Positions 32,389 to 41,608 are shown, counted from the first letter of the stretch. The stretch is 64,000 nt of DNA from DASQHW01 sp038238245 (GCA_038238245.1 JBBRXX010000022.1:15157-79156), one strand, 5' to 3'. Made by a program: numbers and translations. The notes: generated by a model not told the origin, from the sequence alone.

Positions 32389-34197
32389 ATGACCAGTACC
32401 GTGCCGCCGCCGACGACCCATGCGGAGCTGCTCGACTGGGTCGAGCGTTGGACGGCGGTCCTCCAACCGGACCACGTCCAGTGGTGCGACGGATCCGACG
32501 AGGAGTACGCCGAGCTGTGCCGGCGGCTGGTGAACAGCGGCACGTTCACCCCGGTCAATGCCGCCAAGCGCCCGAACAGCTTCTACGCACGCAGCGATCC
32601 CGACGACGTCGCACGCGTCGAGGGCCGCACGTTCATCTGCAGTGAGCGCGAGGACGACGCCGGGCCCACGAACAACTGGCGCGCGCCCGACGAGATGCGC
32701 GCCGAGCTCACCGGCCTCTTCACGGGCGCGATGCGGGGCCGCACGATGTACGTCGTCCCGTTCTCGATGGGTCCACTGGGATCTCGCATCGCCCACATCG
32801 GGGTGGAGCTCACCGACTCGGCGTACGTGGCGGCGAGCATGCGCACGATGACACGCATGGGCAAGGGTGCGCTCGACGTGCTCGGCGCCGACGGCGAGTT
32901 CGTGCCGTGCGTGCATTCCGTGGGCATGCCGCTCGAGCCCGGCCAGCCCGACGTGCCGTGGCCGTGCAACTCGGTGAAGTACATCGTGCACTTCCCGGAG
33001 ACACGCGAGATCTGGTCGTACGGCTCGGGCTACGGCGGCAACGCGCTGCTCGGCAAGAAATGCTTCGCATTGCGTATCGCGAGCGTGATGGCGCGCGACG
33101 AAGGCTGGCTCGCCGAGCACATGTTGATCCTGAAGCTCACGAACCCGCAGGGTGAGGTGCGCTACATCGCGGGCGCGTTCCCGAGCGCGTGCGGCAAGAC
33201 CAACTTGGCGATGCTCGTGCCGACGTTGCCCGGCTGGAAAGCCGAGACGATCGGCGACGACATCTGCTGGATGAAGTTCGGCACCGATGGTCGGCTCTAC
33301 GCGATCAACCCCGAGCACGGGATGTTCGGTGTCGCGCCCGGGACCGGACCCGATACGAACGCGAACGCGATCGCGGCGCTCACGCGCAACACCGTGTTCA
33401 CCAACGTCGCTCGAACCGACGACGGCGACGTGTGGTGGGAGGGCTTGACCGGGACCAAGCCCGCGCACCTGACGGACTGGAAGGGCAAGGACTGGACGCC
33501 CGCTTCCGACACGCCGGCGGCCCATCCCAACAGCCGGTTCACGGCGCCGTTGTCGCAGGTACCGTGCGTCGCGCCCGAATGGGAGGACCCGAACGGGGTG
33601 CCGATCTCGGCGATCCTCTTCGGTGGTCGCCGCCGGGGCACCGTCCCCCTCGTGACAGAGGCGTACAACTGGCGCCACGGCGTGTTCCTCGGGTCGATCA
33701 TGGGATCCGAGACCACCGCCGCCGCCGCGGGTGCGGTTGGCAGTTTGCGGCGCGACCCGTTCGCGATGCTGCCATTTTGTGGCTACCACATGGGCGACTA
33801 CTTCGCGCATTGGATCCGCATCGGTGCAGCGGCAGACGAGGCAAAGCTGCCCAAGCTCTTCTACGTCAACTGGTTCCGCAAGGACGCGGAAGGAAATTTC
33901 TTGTGGCCCGGCTACGGCGAGAACAGCCGGGTGCTCGCGTGGGCATTCGAGCGTTGCGATGGGAGTGCCGAGGCGAAGGACACCGCGATCGGCCGGCTCC
34001 CGGCGCCGGGCGCGTTGCCGGTCGACGGCCTGGAGTTGGCCCCTGGCGCGCTCGACGAGCTGCTGTCGGTCGACGAAGACGACTGGCGCGCGGAGCTCCC
34101 GTTGATCGAAGAGCACTACGCGGTATTTGGTGAGCGCCTCCCGGCCGCGTTGCACGACGAGCTCGACGCGCTCGCGAAACGTCTCACTGATCGCTGA
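32389..34197 (+). CDS. pckG: Phosphoenolpyruvate carboxykinase (GTP)
   Basis: 602 residues from the ATG at 32389 (GGGAGG 11 bp upstream); ATG 32344 is in frame but would add 15 residues not typical of the family. The P-loop FPSACGKTNLAM includes the reactive Cys of GTP-type enzymes. Also visible are GDDICWM (kinase-2 metal site), SMGPLGSRIAHIGVELTDS and YGSGYGGNALLGKKCFALRI. It converts oxaloacetate and GTP to PEP at the entry to gluconeogenesis. It appears monocistronic. Confidence 0.93.
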   Translation: MTSTVPPPTTHAELLDWVERWTAVLQPDHVQWCDGSDEEYAELCRRLVNSGTFTPVNAAKRPNSFYARSDPDDVARVEGRTFICSEREDDAGPTNNWRAPDEMRAELTGLFTGAMRGRTMYVVPFSMGPLGSRIAHIGVELTDSAYVAASMRTMTRMGKGALDVLGADGEFVPCVHSVGMPLEPGQPDVPWPCNSVKYIVHFPETREIWSYGSGYGGNALLGKKCFALRIASVMARDEGWLAEHMLILKLTNPQGEVRYIAGAFPSACGKTNLAMLVPTLPGWKAETIGDDICWMKFGTDGRLYAINPEHGMFGVAPGTGPDTNANAIAALTRNTVFTNVARTDDGDVWWEGLTGTKPAHLTDWKGKDWTPASDTPAAHPNSRFTAPLSQVPCVAPEWEDPNGVPISAILFGGRRRGTVPLVTEAYNWRHGVFLGSIMGSETTAAAAGAVGSLRRDPFAMLPFCGYHMGDYFAHWIRIGAAADEAKLPKLFYVNWFRKDAEGNFLWPGYGENSRVLAWAFERCDGSAEAKDTAIGRLPAPGALPVDGLELAPGALDELLSVDEDDWRAELPLIEEHYAVFGERLPAALHDELDALAKRLTDR

Positions 34198-34253
34198 ACG
34201 CACGATTAGCCCTGTTCGTCCGGGGCGCGTACGGGTATCTTGCGGTCACGTCT

Positions 34254-35588
34254 TTGCAAACCTCTCCGGCAGAAATTGTAAGCGTGGCCGCCGCCCGCGC
34301 AGTTCGACGCGCGCGTCGTCGTCGAGTCATGTGGGCGATCACCGCGCTGTTGGCAATCGTGGCGGGCGCGCTCGCGCTGTGGCCGGCGAGCGATCGCTAC
34401 CGCGCGAGCGCGGTCGTGGAGGTCGGGCCGCCGAACGCCCAAGGATTGGCAGTGACGACGGTGGAGTTCGACGCGCAGAAGGTGACCAGTCCCGACTCCG
34501 TGAGCCGCATCGTCGACAGCGTGTTGGGCTCGGACGTGCTGCGCGTGCATCTGACGACTACGGCAACGAGTCGCGCGGCCGCGACTCGCCGCGTGCACGA
34601 TGCCGCCGAGCTCGTGCGCGTGACGGCTGCCGCGGCGTCGTCGCATCCCGGCGCGCGGGACGAAGCCAAGACCGCGCTCGACCGGGCCAACGCAGCGGTC
34701 GCCGAGAAGCACACCGCGAGCGTGCGAGCCGAGCGGGATCTCGCAGAGTGGTTCGCGAGGACCGGAAACAGCGACCCGGCGCACCAACTCGCTGCGACCA
34801 ACGCGGTCTACGTCGCTGCGCTCGGAGACCGCAGCTCGACGGCTGCCGACGTCAGGTCCGCGAAGCAAGCGCGGGACGAGGCAAAAGCGCAAAACGACGA
34901 GTACACCGCGCTGAAAACGAAGGTGAGTAGCGCGCACAACGACGAGGTGAGCGCGAAGGACTCGCTCGAGGCGGCGCAAGCCACGTTCGACAAGACGTCA
35001 TCGGCGCCCCCGGCGGTCAGCGTGTCGGCGGTACAGCAAGAGACGATTGCCGAGGGCCGGCCCGCGGGTCGCCTCTCGCTTGCCGCAATCATGCTGGTGC
35101 TCGTGATCGCGGCCGCCGATGCGCTGTTCCTCACGCGCGTGAAGCTGGCGGCCCCGCTCCCGCTGCCGGACGCGCCGCCGCGTGCTCCCGCACGAGTGCC
35201 GGACCCGCTTCGCACCTTCGATGCATTCGTACCCGAGCCGGCGCGCGCGCCCACGAGAGCACCCGAGCCCCAGCCCGCGAGAGCACCCGCACCCGAGCCC
35301 GCGCGACCGCGCGTGCCGGAACCCGCGCAAGCAATGACACCTGAACCTTCGACCGTGCCCCTCCCCGAACCCGTGGTCCTGCCCCTGCCACAACCTGCAA
35401 ATGCGGCCGTGCCGAACCGGCGGAGGTACCCCCGCCGCCGCCGGGAACGTGTCGCCGCTTCGCCACTCGATCTCCCGAACATCGAGATCCATCTCCTGGA
35501 TCGCGAGGGCGGACTGCGCTCGATACAGCTGCGCAATGCCGCGGGAACTCAGGCGACAAAGAAAGCGCAGCATCAACGGGAGCAGTGA
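34254..35588 (+). CDS. Wzz-like two-TM coiled-coil membrane protein with Pro/Ala-rich cytoplasmic tail
   Basis: 444 residues (TTG 34254; GTG 34284 is an alternative). A basic N-terminus RRARRRR precedes TM1 (about 24-42). Then comes an extracytoplasmic part with YRASAVVEVGPPNAQG, reminiscent of Wzz/BY-kinase-adaptor proteins, a long Ala-rich coiled coil (about 120-245), and TM2 (about 265-285). The cytoplasmic tail is rich in PEPARAP-type repeats, then RRRYPRRRRERV and a short hydrophobic end. It probably spans the membrane as a scaffold in envelope polymer assembly or a surface complex. The stop overlaps the DUF4397 gene (TGATG), and a sortase follows. Confidence 0.5.
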   Translation: MQTSPAEIVSVAAARAVRRARRRRVMWAITALLAIVAGALALWPASDRYRASAVVEVGPPNAQGLAVTTVEFDAQKVTSPDSVSRIVDSVLGSDVLRVHLTTTATSRAAATRRVHDAAELVRVTAAAASSHPGARDEAKTALDRANAAVAEKHTASVRAERDLAEWFARTGNSDPAHQLAATNAVYVAALGDRSSTAADVRSAKQARDEAKAQNDEYTALKTKVSSAHNDEVSAKDSLEAAQATFDKTSSAPPAVSVSAVQQETIAEGRPAGRLSLAAIMLVLVIAAADALFLTRVKLAAPLPLPDAPPRAPARVPDPLRTFDAFVPEPARAPTRAPEPQPARAPAPEPARPRVPEPAQAMTPEPSTVPLPEPVVLPLPQPANAAVPNRRRYPRRRRERVAASPLDLPNIEIHLLDREGGLRSIQLRNAAGTQATKKAQHQREQ

Positions 35589-36424
35589 TGAAAACGAAAT
35601 CGTTACCGCGTCTTCTGAGCGCGGTCGGGGGGATTGCCTTGCTGTTGGCGGTCATTACCGTTCCAGCGAGTGCGCAAGCGCGCGCGACCGCCAAGCTGCG
35701 GGTCGCGCACTTCTCTCCCGACACGCCGGGTGTCGACGTGTACCTCGACGGCAAACAAGCCGTCGCCAACATCGGCTTCCGCACGGTGACCGACTACCTG
35801 TCGGTGCCCGGCGGCCAGCACGAGGTCGCGCTGCGGCCGAGCGGTGCGCCCGCGACCTCGCCCCCGGTGCTCAGCGGCGGCGCGATGCTCGACGGCGGGA
35901 AGGCGTACACGATCGCGGGACTCGGTTCGCGCGCTCAGCTCCACGTCGGCGTGTTCGTCGACGACGTGCACGCCCCGCCGGAGGGGAAGGCCAACGTCCG
36001 GTTCGTTCAGGCCGTGGTCGGGACAACGTCGGTCAAGGTCAGCCTCGGCCGAGGCCAGTCGCCGTTCGGCGCCACGAAGTTCGGGAACGCGACCGCATAC
36101 CGGGCCATTGCGGCGGGCCGCTACAACGTCTCGTTGAAGGACGCAGCCGGCGAGTCGTTGCTGCGCTCGACGTCGGTCGTGTTCTCGCCCGGCCTGACGT
36201 ACACGCTCGCCGCGATCGGCGGGGGTGATCAACCGGTGGGCATCCTTCCGGTGGTCGACCAGCGCGGCGTCGCGAGCGCGCCCGCGGGTGGGATCGCGAC
36301 CGGGGCCGGTGGGACCGCCGTGCGCGGGCATGCGCCGCGCCTGCTGATGCCGTTCCTGTTCGGCGTGGCCGCGGTGTTTCTGGCGGTTGGGCTGCTGCTG
36401 CGGCGAAGGCACCGCGTCGTGTGA
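35588..36424 (+). CDS. DUF4397 surface protein with C-terminal membrane anchor
   Basis: 278 residues. A Sec signal peptide (to about ASAQA, residue 31) precedes the DUF4397 domain: AKLRVAHFSPDTPGVDVYLD, ITDYLSVPGG-type strand, VRFVQAVVGTTSVKVSLG and YNVSLKDAAG. The C-terminus has a Gly-rich stretch GGIATGAGGTAVRG, a hydrophobic helix and RRRHR, i.e. a sortase-substrate layout but without a canonical LPxTG. The next gene is a class F sortase whose GTG overlaps this stop, so this is its most likely substrate. It is expected at the cell surface. Confidence 0.75.
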   Translation: MKTKSLPRLLSAVGGIALLLAVITVPASAQARATAKLRVAHFSPDTPGVDVYLDGKQAVANIGFRTVTDYLSVPGGQHEVALRPSGAPATSPPVLSGGAMLDGGKAYTIAGLGSRAQLHVGVFVDDVHAPPEGKANVRFVQAVVGTTSVKVSLGRGQSPFGATKFGNATAYRAIAAGRYNVSLKDAAGESLLRSTSVVFSPGLTYTLAAIGGGDQPVGILPVVDQRGVASAPAGGIATGAGGTAVRGHAPRLLMPFLFGVAAVFLAVGLLLRRRHRVV

Positions 36425-37062
36425 CGACGGTTCGGACCATCACGGTCATCGTTGCGGGCCTCGTCGCCTTCATGGTCGGAGGCGGGACGCACGAGTGGGT
36501 GCCGCCCCTCGTGCCGTTGGTGAACGCGCGCGTCGTGCCCACCGCGACCCATGACGTGTGGGCCGTCACGCCGTACCTGCCGGCGTACCGGCCCACGCCG
36601 GTCGTCCTCCGGGTCGCCGATCCCACGCGCGTCCGGATTCCCGCCATCGGTGTCGACGCACCGCTCGTGCCGCTCGGGCTGCAGGGCGACGGCACGATGG
36701 ACGTGCCCGTCGACTTCGAGGCCGCGGGTTGGTACGACGACGGTCCCCGGCCGGGGGAAGACGGCCCCGCGGTGATCGCCGGCCATCTCGACTCCGAGGT
36801 CGGTCCCGCGGTGTTCTTCCGCTTGTCGCGGCTCCATCCGGGCGACGAGATCAATGTGCCGCACGCCGATGGGAAGAACAGCACGTTCGTCGTGACGCGG
36901 GTCGCACGGTTCGACAAGCAGGAGTTCCCCACGGCCGACGTCTTCGGGCCGACGATCGGGCCCGAGCTCCGGCTCGTGACCTGCGGCGGCAGCTTCGACT
37001 TCACGCGCCGGACCTATCGCGGCAACACGGTCGTCTTCGCGTCCTTGAAGTCGACGCAGTAG
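36421..37062 (+). CDS. Class F sortase
   Basis: 213 residues; GTG start overlapping the DUF4397 stop. An N-terminal signal anchor (about 4-22) precedes the sortase beta-barrel: RVRIPAIGVDAPLVPLGLQG, PAVIAGHLDS with the catalytic His, RLVTCGGSFD with the catalytic Cys, and TRRTYRGNTVVFA with the Arg. The order and spacing fit class F enzymes of actinobacteria. It should cleave a C-terminal sorting signal and attach the protein to the cell envelope. Its neighbours provide one obvious substrate and a Wzz-like membrane protein. Confidence 0.85.
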   Translation: MTTVRTITVIVAGLVAFMVGGGTHEWVPPLVPLVNARVVPTATHDVWAVTPYLPAYRPTPVVLRVADPTRVRIPAIGVDAPLVPLGLQGDGTMDVPVDFEAAGWYDDGPRPGEDGPAVIAGHLDSEVGPAVFFRLSRLHPGDEINVPHADGKNSTFVVTRVARFDKQEFPTADVFGPTIGPELRLVTCGGSFDFTRRTYRGNTVVFASLKSTQ

Positions 37063-37065
37063 CGT
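37060..37065 (+). promoter_or_regulatory. -10 hexamer TAGCGT for the GlsB-type gene
   Basis: TAGCGT overlaps the sortase stop and ends 8 bp before the GTG at 37074, so the GlsB-type gene may have its own leaderless transcript. Confidence 0.45.
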
Positions 37066-37073
37066 CCCGAGGC

Positions 37074-37349
37074 GTGGGCCTCCTCGGCTGGATCGTCGTC
37101 GGGTTCGTCGCCGGCGCCTTTGCGCGCGCGGTCACGGGCGGCGGCTGGAACCTCGGTTGCTTCGGCACGATCCTCATCGGCGTCGCGGGCGGCCTCATCG
37201 GTGGGATGCTGTTCAACCTCGCAGGCGACGAGGGCATCGGCGACTTCGGCCTGCGATCGATGTTCGTCGCGTTCGTGGGTGCGGTCGTGCTGTTGCTGAT
37301 CGTCGGCCTGGCGACCGGCCGGCACCGCCGTTCTCCCCGGCGGTACTAG
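37074..37349 (+). CDS. GlsB/YeaQ/YmgE family small membrane protein
   Basis: 91 residues, three hydrophobic helices with the family pattern LLGWIVVGFVAGAFARAV, GGWNLGCFGTILIGVAGGLI, GGMLF and a C-terminal helix ending in RHRRSPRRY. These transglycosylase-associated membrane proteins are often stress-induced; the molecular role is unknown. The start GTG is preceded by TAGCGT. Confidence 0.75.
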   Translation: MGLLGWIVVGFVAGAFARAVTGGGWNLGCFGTILIGVAGGLIGGMLFNLAGDEGIGDFGLRSMFVAFVGAVVLLLIVGLATGRHRRSPRRY

Positions 37350-37361
37350 CTCGACGCGCGG

Positions 37362-37589
37362 CTATACGTCGGCGGTGGGGAGCCCGAGATCCGGTTCGGA
37401 ACCGGCGCGGACGTGCGTGGCCCGGTCGTCGCGGTCGAGCTCGAAGACCACCCGTTGTCCTTGGCGCAGCATGCGGAAGATCGAGCCTTGGAGCGCGTCG
37501 GCCGCGAGCACGATCTCGGCCCGGTCGGTGTCGCGCACGACGATGCCTTCGCGCGTCGCCGGGTCGAACATCTTGACGGTGCCCTGCAT
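37362..37589 (-). CDS. Diverged cold-shock-domain protein
   Basis: 75 residues. MQGTVKMFDPATREGIVVRD matches the CSD start (GTVKWFNxxKGFGFI) in outline, and VFELDRDDRATHVRAGSE matches its last strand, giving a small OB-fold. The aromatic RNP residues are mostly lost (Met for Trp, Ile-Val for Phe-Gly-Phe), so nucleic acid binding may be weak or altered. It lies 13 bp after rpmB on the same strand and may be co-transcribed with it. Confidence 0.6.
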   Translation of the reverse strand: MQGTVKMFDPATREGIVVRDTDRAEIVLAADALQGSIFRMLRQGQRVVFELDRDDRATHVRAGSEPDLGLPTADV

Positions 37590-37602
37590 CGTGGAGCGCG
37601 AC

Positions 37603-37791
37603 CTAGGCCTTGACGACCTTGCCGGCCTTGAGGCACGACGTGCACACGTTGAGACGCTTGGGTGTGCCGTTCACGATCGCGCGCACGCGCTGCACATTCG
37701 GGTTCCAACGCCGCTTCGTCCGGCGGTGCGAGTGGCTGAGCCGCATGCCGAAGATCGGCTTCTTGCCGCACACGTCGCAGACGGATGCCAT
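37603..37791 (-). CDS. rpmB: 50S ribosomal protein L28
   Basis: 62 residues from the ATG at 37791. ASVCDVCGKKPIFGMRLSHS, RRTKRRWNPNVQRVR and LNVCTSCLKAGKVVKA are diagnostic. Both CxxC pairs are present, so this is the zinc-binding (C+) form. The promoter region is shared with divergent fakA. GAGG lies upstream of the ATG. Confidence 0.93.
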   Translation of the reverse strand: MASVCDVCGKKPIFGMRLSHSHRRTKRRWNPNVQRVRAIVNGTPKRLNVCTSCLKAGKVVKA

Positions 37792-37849
37792 CGCCAACAC
37801 ACCTCGGGGTCGAGTGCCGAGAACCGAACCCGGAGAGGCTAGCACTAGC

Positions 37850-37855
37850 TACGAT
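37850..37855 (+). promoter_or_regulatory. -10 hexamer TACGAT for fakA
   Basis: TACGAT ends 8 bp before the ATG at 37864, favouring that ATG over the GTG at 37858. The same region must hold the divergent rpmB promoter. Confidence 0.45.
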
Positions 37856-37863
37856 CAGTGCTG

Positions 37864-39477
37864 ATGCTCACCTCGCTGTCGGCGGCCGACCTCCGCCAAG
37901 CGGTGCTGCGCTTCCGGGACGCGCTCCGCGCGCATCAAGAAGAGCTCAACCGGCTGAACGTATACCCGGTACCGGACGGCGATACCGGCACCAACATGGC
38001 GCTCACGCTCGAGTCCGTGAGCAGCGAGCTGACGACGGCCGAATCGATGCCCGAGGTGTGCCACGCCATCAGCCGTGGCTCGCTGATGGGTGCGCGCGGC
38101 AACTCGGGCGTCATCACCTCGCAGATCCTCCGCGGCCTCGTCGACGGCTTCCCGGTGCTGGACGCGATCGACGGCGCCGCATTCGCGGCCGGGCTGCGCA
38201 ATGGCGCCGACGCCGCGTACCAAGCCGTGATGCGCCCGGTCGAGGGCACGATCCTCACCGTCGTGCGGGAGGCCGCGGAAGCGGTCGAAGCGGCCGGCAA
38301 CGAGTCGCTCGGCGAGCTGCTCGAGCGCGGCTTCGATGCCGCGAACCGCGCGGTCGAGAAAACGCCCGAGCAGCTGCCCGTCCTCCGCGACGCAGGTGTC
38401 GTCGACGCTGGCGGCAAGGGCTTCACGCTCCTGCTGGCCGCGCTGCTCGAAGTGGTCGCCGGGCGCCCGATTCCGGAGCCCGAGATCGTCACCACGCCGG
38501 TGTCGGTCGCCGCCCACCTCGCGGGCGACCACGTTGCCGGCCTGCGGTACGAAGTCATGTACCTGCTCGACGCGGAGGACGCGACGATCCCGGGGTTTCG
38601 CAACGCGTGGAGCGCGATCGGTGACTCGATCGTCGTCGTGGGGGGCGACGGCCTGTGGAACTGCCACATCCACACGAACGACATCGGCGGATCGATCGAA
38701 GCCGGCCTCGATGCCGGTCGCCCCCGCAACGTCCGCGTCACCGACCTGTTCGAGCAGGTCGAGGAGGAGTCATGGGTCCGTGAGGCGGAGGTCGTCGCCG
38801 ACCTCACCGGTGCGACGACGGTCACCACCGCCGTGGTCGCGGTAGGTGTCGGTGACGGCGTCCGACGCTTGTTGACCAGCCTGGGCGTGCAGCACGTGGT
38901 TGCCGGCGGCCAGTCGATGAATCCTTCGACCGCCCAGATCCTCGAGGCCGTGGAGGCGTGCAACGCGACCGCGGTCATCGTGCTCCCGAACAACAAGAAC
39001 ATCGTGGCCGTCGCGAAGCAGGTCGACGAGCTCACCGAGAAGTCCGTGCAGGTGATCGCGACGCACAGCATCCCCGAAGCGCTTGCGGCGCTCGTGGAGT
39101 ACGACCCCAACGCGCCGTGCGACGCGAACGCCCGTGCGATGGACGCCGCGATCGAGCGTGTCCGTACGGGCGAGATCACCCAGGCGGTACGCGACGCGGC
39201 GATCGACGGCGAGACGGTGCGCGCCGGCGATTGGATCGCGCTGACGCGCGACGGCCTCGTCGCGGCGACCGGCTCGCCGGCGGACGCGGTCTGCAAGCTG
39301 CTCGAGCACCTCGTCGGCGAGGACAGCGAGATCGTGACCGTGCTCGTCGGGAGTGACGCACCTGCGCACGAGACCGATCGCATCCGCGAGCACATCGAGT
39401 TCCGGTTCCCGCACGTCGAGGTCGAGTTCCACGACGGCGGCCAGCCCCTCTACCCGTATCTTGTCGGGGTTGAGTAA
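37864..39477 (+). CDS. fakA: DAK2/DegV-type protein, fatty acid kinase FakA-like (YloV)
   Basis: 537 residues. The N-terminal DhaL (DAK2) domain has LNRLNVYPVPDGDTGTNMAL, with the Asp residues that bind ATP-Mg, then SRGSLMGARGNSGVITSQIL and DAGVVDAGGKGFTLLLAA. The C-terminal half is the FakA-type domain ending in a DegV-like fold (LVGSDAPAHETD to PLYPYLVGVE). It phosphorylates fatty acids presented by FakB proteins, or supports a related kinase reaction. The gene order fakA-recG-rsmD-coaD is common in Gram-positive bacteria. Confidence 0.85.
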   Translation: MLTSLSAADLRQAVLRFRDALRAHQEELNRLNVYPVPDGDTGTNMALTLESVSSELTTAESMPEVCHAISRGSLMGARGNSGVITSQILRGLVDGFPVLDAIDGAAFAAGLRNGADAAYQAVMRPVEGTILTVVREAAEAVEAAGNESLGELLERGFDAANRAVEKTPEQLPVLRDAGVVDAGGKGFTLLLAALLEVVAGRPIPEPEIVTTPVSVAAHLAGDHVAGLRYEVMYLLDAEDATIPGFRNAWSAIGDSIVVVGGDGLWNCHIHTNDIGGSIEAGLDAGRPRNVRVTDLFEQVEEESWVREAEVVADLTGATTVTTAVVAVGVGDGVRRLLTSLGVQHVVAGGQSMNPSTAQILEAVEACNATAVIVLPNNKNIVAVAKQVDELTEKSVQVIATHSIPEALAALVEYDPNAPCDANARAMDAAIERVRTGEITQAVRDAAIDGETVRAGDWIALTRDGLVAATGSPADAVCKLLEHLVGEDSEIVTVLVGSDAPAHETDRIREHIEFRFPHVEVEFHDGGQPLYPYLVGVE

Positions 39478-41608
39478 TCCCATCACGTTGCGCGAGCTCG
39501 CGGACCTTCCTGTCCGCGAGCTCTCGAGTGTCGGGCCCAAGCTCGAGCCGCGCCTCGCGGACATGGGCATCGAAACCGTCCTCGACGTGCTGCAGCACTA
39601 CCCGCGGCGGTGGGTCGATCGAAGCCGAAAGGCCGATATCGCGACCCTCGCCGTCGGCGAGGAGGCGACGGTGTTCGCCGAGGTGCGCACGATCCGGGGC
39701 CGGCGGACCCGTCAGGGTCGGGCGCTCGTCGAAGCCGTCGTCTACGACGGCACCTCGGTGCTCAACATCACGTTCTTCAACCAGGCATGGCGCGAGAAGC
39801 AACTGAGCGTCGGTACCGAGGCGTCGTTCTTCGGCAAGCTCGACGTGTATCGCGGAAAGCGGCAGATGACGAACCCGGTCGTCGACGTCGTCGGCCGCGC
39901 CGGCGAGGCCGACGAGAAGACCGGTGTCATCGTGCCGGTGTATCCCCAGTCGGGGAAGGCCGAGGTCTTCACGTGGCAGCTGCGCAAGATCGTCGTGGAG
40001 GCGCTGCGACGTTGCGCGAAGCGGGGGCTCGCCGACCCGCTCGACGACGCAATGCTCGACCGCCTCGACCTGGTTGGTCGCGACGTCGCCTACCGGGGGA
40101 TCCATGCGCCGGACGCCATGCGCGAGCTGCACGCGGCCGAGCGACGCTTGAAGTTCGACGAGTTCCTGCGCATGCAGGTCGGCCTCGTCGCCCGCAAGCG
40201 CGCGCTTGCCGCCGAGCAATCGGGTATCTCCCACAAGGTCGACGGTCCGCTGGTCGACGCGTTCGTCGGACAGTTGCCCTTCGTGCTCACCGGCGACCAA
40301 CGACGCACGATCGAGGAGATCACCCGCGACATGGCCGGCGCGGCACCCATGCACCGCCTGTTGCAGGGCGATGTCGGCTCGGGCAAGACGGTCGTCGCGC
40401 TCGCGGCGCTTCTCATCGCGGTGCAGGGCGGGTACCAGGGCGCATTCATGGCGCCCACCGAAGTCCTCGCCGAGCAGCACTATCTCGGTTCGCTCCGGAT
40501 GCTCGAAGGGCTGCAGGTTCCCGCCGACGGTTCATTGCTCGCCGAGCGACCCGTGCGCATCGAGCTGCTGACGAACCGCACGACCGCGGCCGAGCGCCGT
40601 CGCATCTCGGCCGGTCTGGATGCGGGTGAGGTCGACATCCTCGTCGGTACGCACGCGTTGCTGTACGGCGACGCGCGGTTCTCACGTCTCGGGCTCGCGG
40701 TCGTCGACGAGCAGCACCGCTTCGGCGTGGAACAACGTGCGTTGTTGCGCGGCAAGGGCGACGAGCCCGACGTGCTCGTGATGACCGCGACGCCCATCCC
40801 GCGCACCGCGGCGATGCTCGTGTACGGCGACCTGGACCGGTCCGAGCTGCGGGAGATGCCGCCCGCCCGCACGCCGATCGCGACGACCGTCGTCGGCCCG
40901 AGCCCCCTGGAGCACGCGGCCGCGTGGGCACACCTCCGCGCCCAGGTGGACGAGGGGCACCAGGCCTACGTCGTGTGTCCTCTGGTGGACGACAAGGGCA
41001 AGGTCGAGGCCAAGGCCGCGACCGCCGAGTACGAGCGCCTGCAGGCCGAAGAGCTGCGCGGCTTGCGCGTCGGGTTGTTGCACGGCCAGATGAAGTCCAA
41101 GGAGAAGGAGGAGATGATGGCTGCGTTCCGCGTCGGCACCGTGCAGGTGCTGGTGGCGACGACCGTGATCGAGGTCGGTGTCGACGTGGCGAACGCGACC
41201 GTGATGCTCGTGGAGGACGCCGACCGCTTCGGCCTCTCGCAGCTGCACCAGTTGCGCGGTCGCGTCGGGCGCGGCGAGGCCGCGTCGCAGTGTTTCCTGT
41301 TTGCCGATCCGACGACGCCCGAGGGCGAGGAACGTGTGCTCGCGATGGCCGCTTCCGTCGACGGTTTCGACCTCGCGGAGAAGGACCTGGAGATACGGGG
41401 CGCCGGCGAGGTGTTCGGCGAGCGGCAGTCCGGGTTCAGCGACCTCAAGCTCGGCCGCATCCCGCGCGACGAGGCGATCGTGATGGAAGCGCGGCGCGCG
41501 GCCGAAGACGTGCTCGACGCCGATCCCGACCTGACCGACCATGCCCAGCTGCGGGAAGAAGTCGCTGATCTCCTGGGCGACGACGTGGAGTTCTTGTTCA
41601 AGTCGTGA
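39461..41608 (+). CDS. recG: ATP-dependent DNA helicase RecG
   Basis: 715 residues from a TTG at 39461 (TTG 39470 is equally possible), overlapping the end of fakA. The wedge/OB domain (about 60-150) includes ATVFAEVRTIRGRRTRQGRA and NITFFNQAW. Helicase motifs: GDVGSGKTVVALAALLIA, VVDEQHRFGVEQR (DEQH box), TATPIPRTAAM, and DRFGLSQLHQLRGRVGRGEA. The C-terminal TRG region is SGFSDLKLGRIPRDE. It remodels stalled forks and Holliday junctions. The start codon is uncertain because no ATG is available. Confidence 0.92.
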   Translation: MSGLSNPITLRELADLPVRELSSVGPKLEPRLADMGIETVLDVLQHYPRRWVDRSRKADIATLAVGEEATVFAEVRTIRGRRTRQGRALVEAVVYDGTSVLNITFFNQAWREKQLSVGTEASFFGKLDVYRGKRQMTNPVVDVVGRAGEADEKTGVIVPVYPQSGKAEVFTWQLRKIVVEALRRCAKRGLADPLDDAMLDRLDLVGRDVAYRGIHAPDAMRELHAAERRLKFDEFLRMQVGLVARKRALAAEQSGISHKVDGPLVDAFVGQLPFVLTGDQRRTIEEITRDMAGAAPMHRLLQGDVGSGKTVVALAALLIAVQGGYQGAFMAPTEVLAEQHYLGSLRMLEGLQVPADGSLLAERPVRIELLTNRTTAAERRRISAGLDAGEVDILVGTHALLYGDARFSRLGLAVVDEQHRFGVEQRALLRGKGDEPDVLVMTATPIPRTAAMLVYGDLDRSELREMPPARTPIATTVVGPSPLEHAAAWAHLRAQVDEGHQAYVVCPLVDDKGKVEAKAATAEYERLQAEELRGLRVGLLHGQMKSKEKEEMMAAFRVGTVQVLVATTVIEVGVDVANATVMLVEDADRFGLSQLHQLRGRVGRGEAASQCFLFADPTTPEGEERVLAMAASVDGFDLAEKDLEIRGAGEVFGERQSGFSDLKLGRIPRDEAIVMEARRAAEDVLDADPDLTDHAQLREEVADLLGDDVEFLFKS

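Noticed and set aside
32320..34203. Long open frame of 627 codons antisense to pckG
   Set aside because: It is the mirror of a strongly conserved gene; GC-rich third positions keep the opposite frame open. No domain is visible in it.
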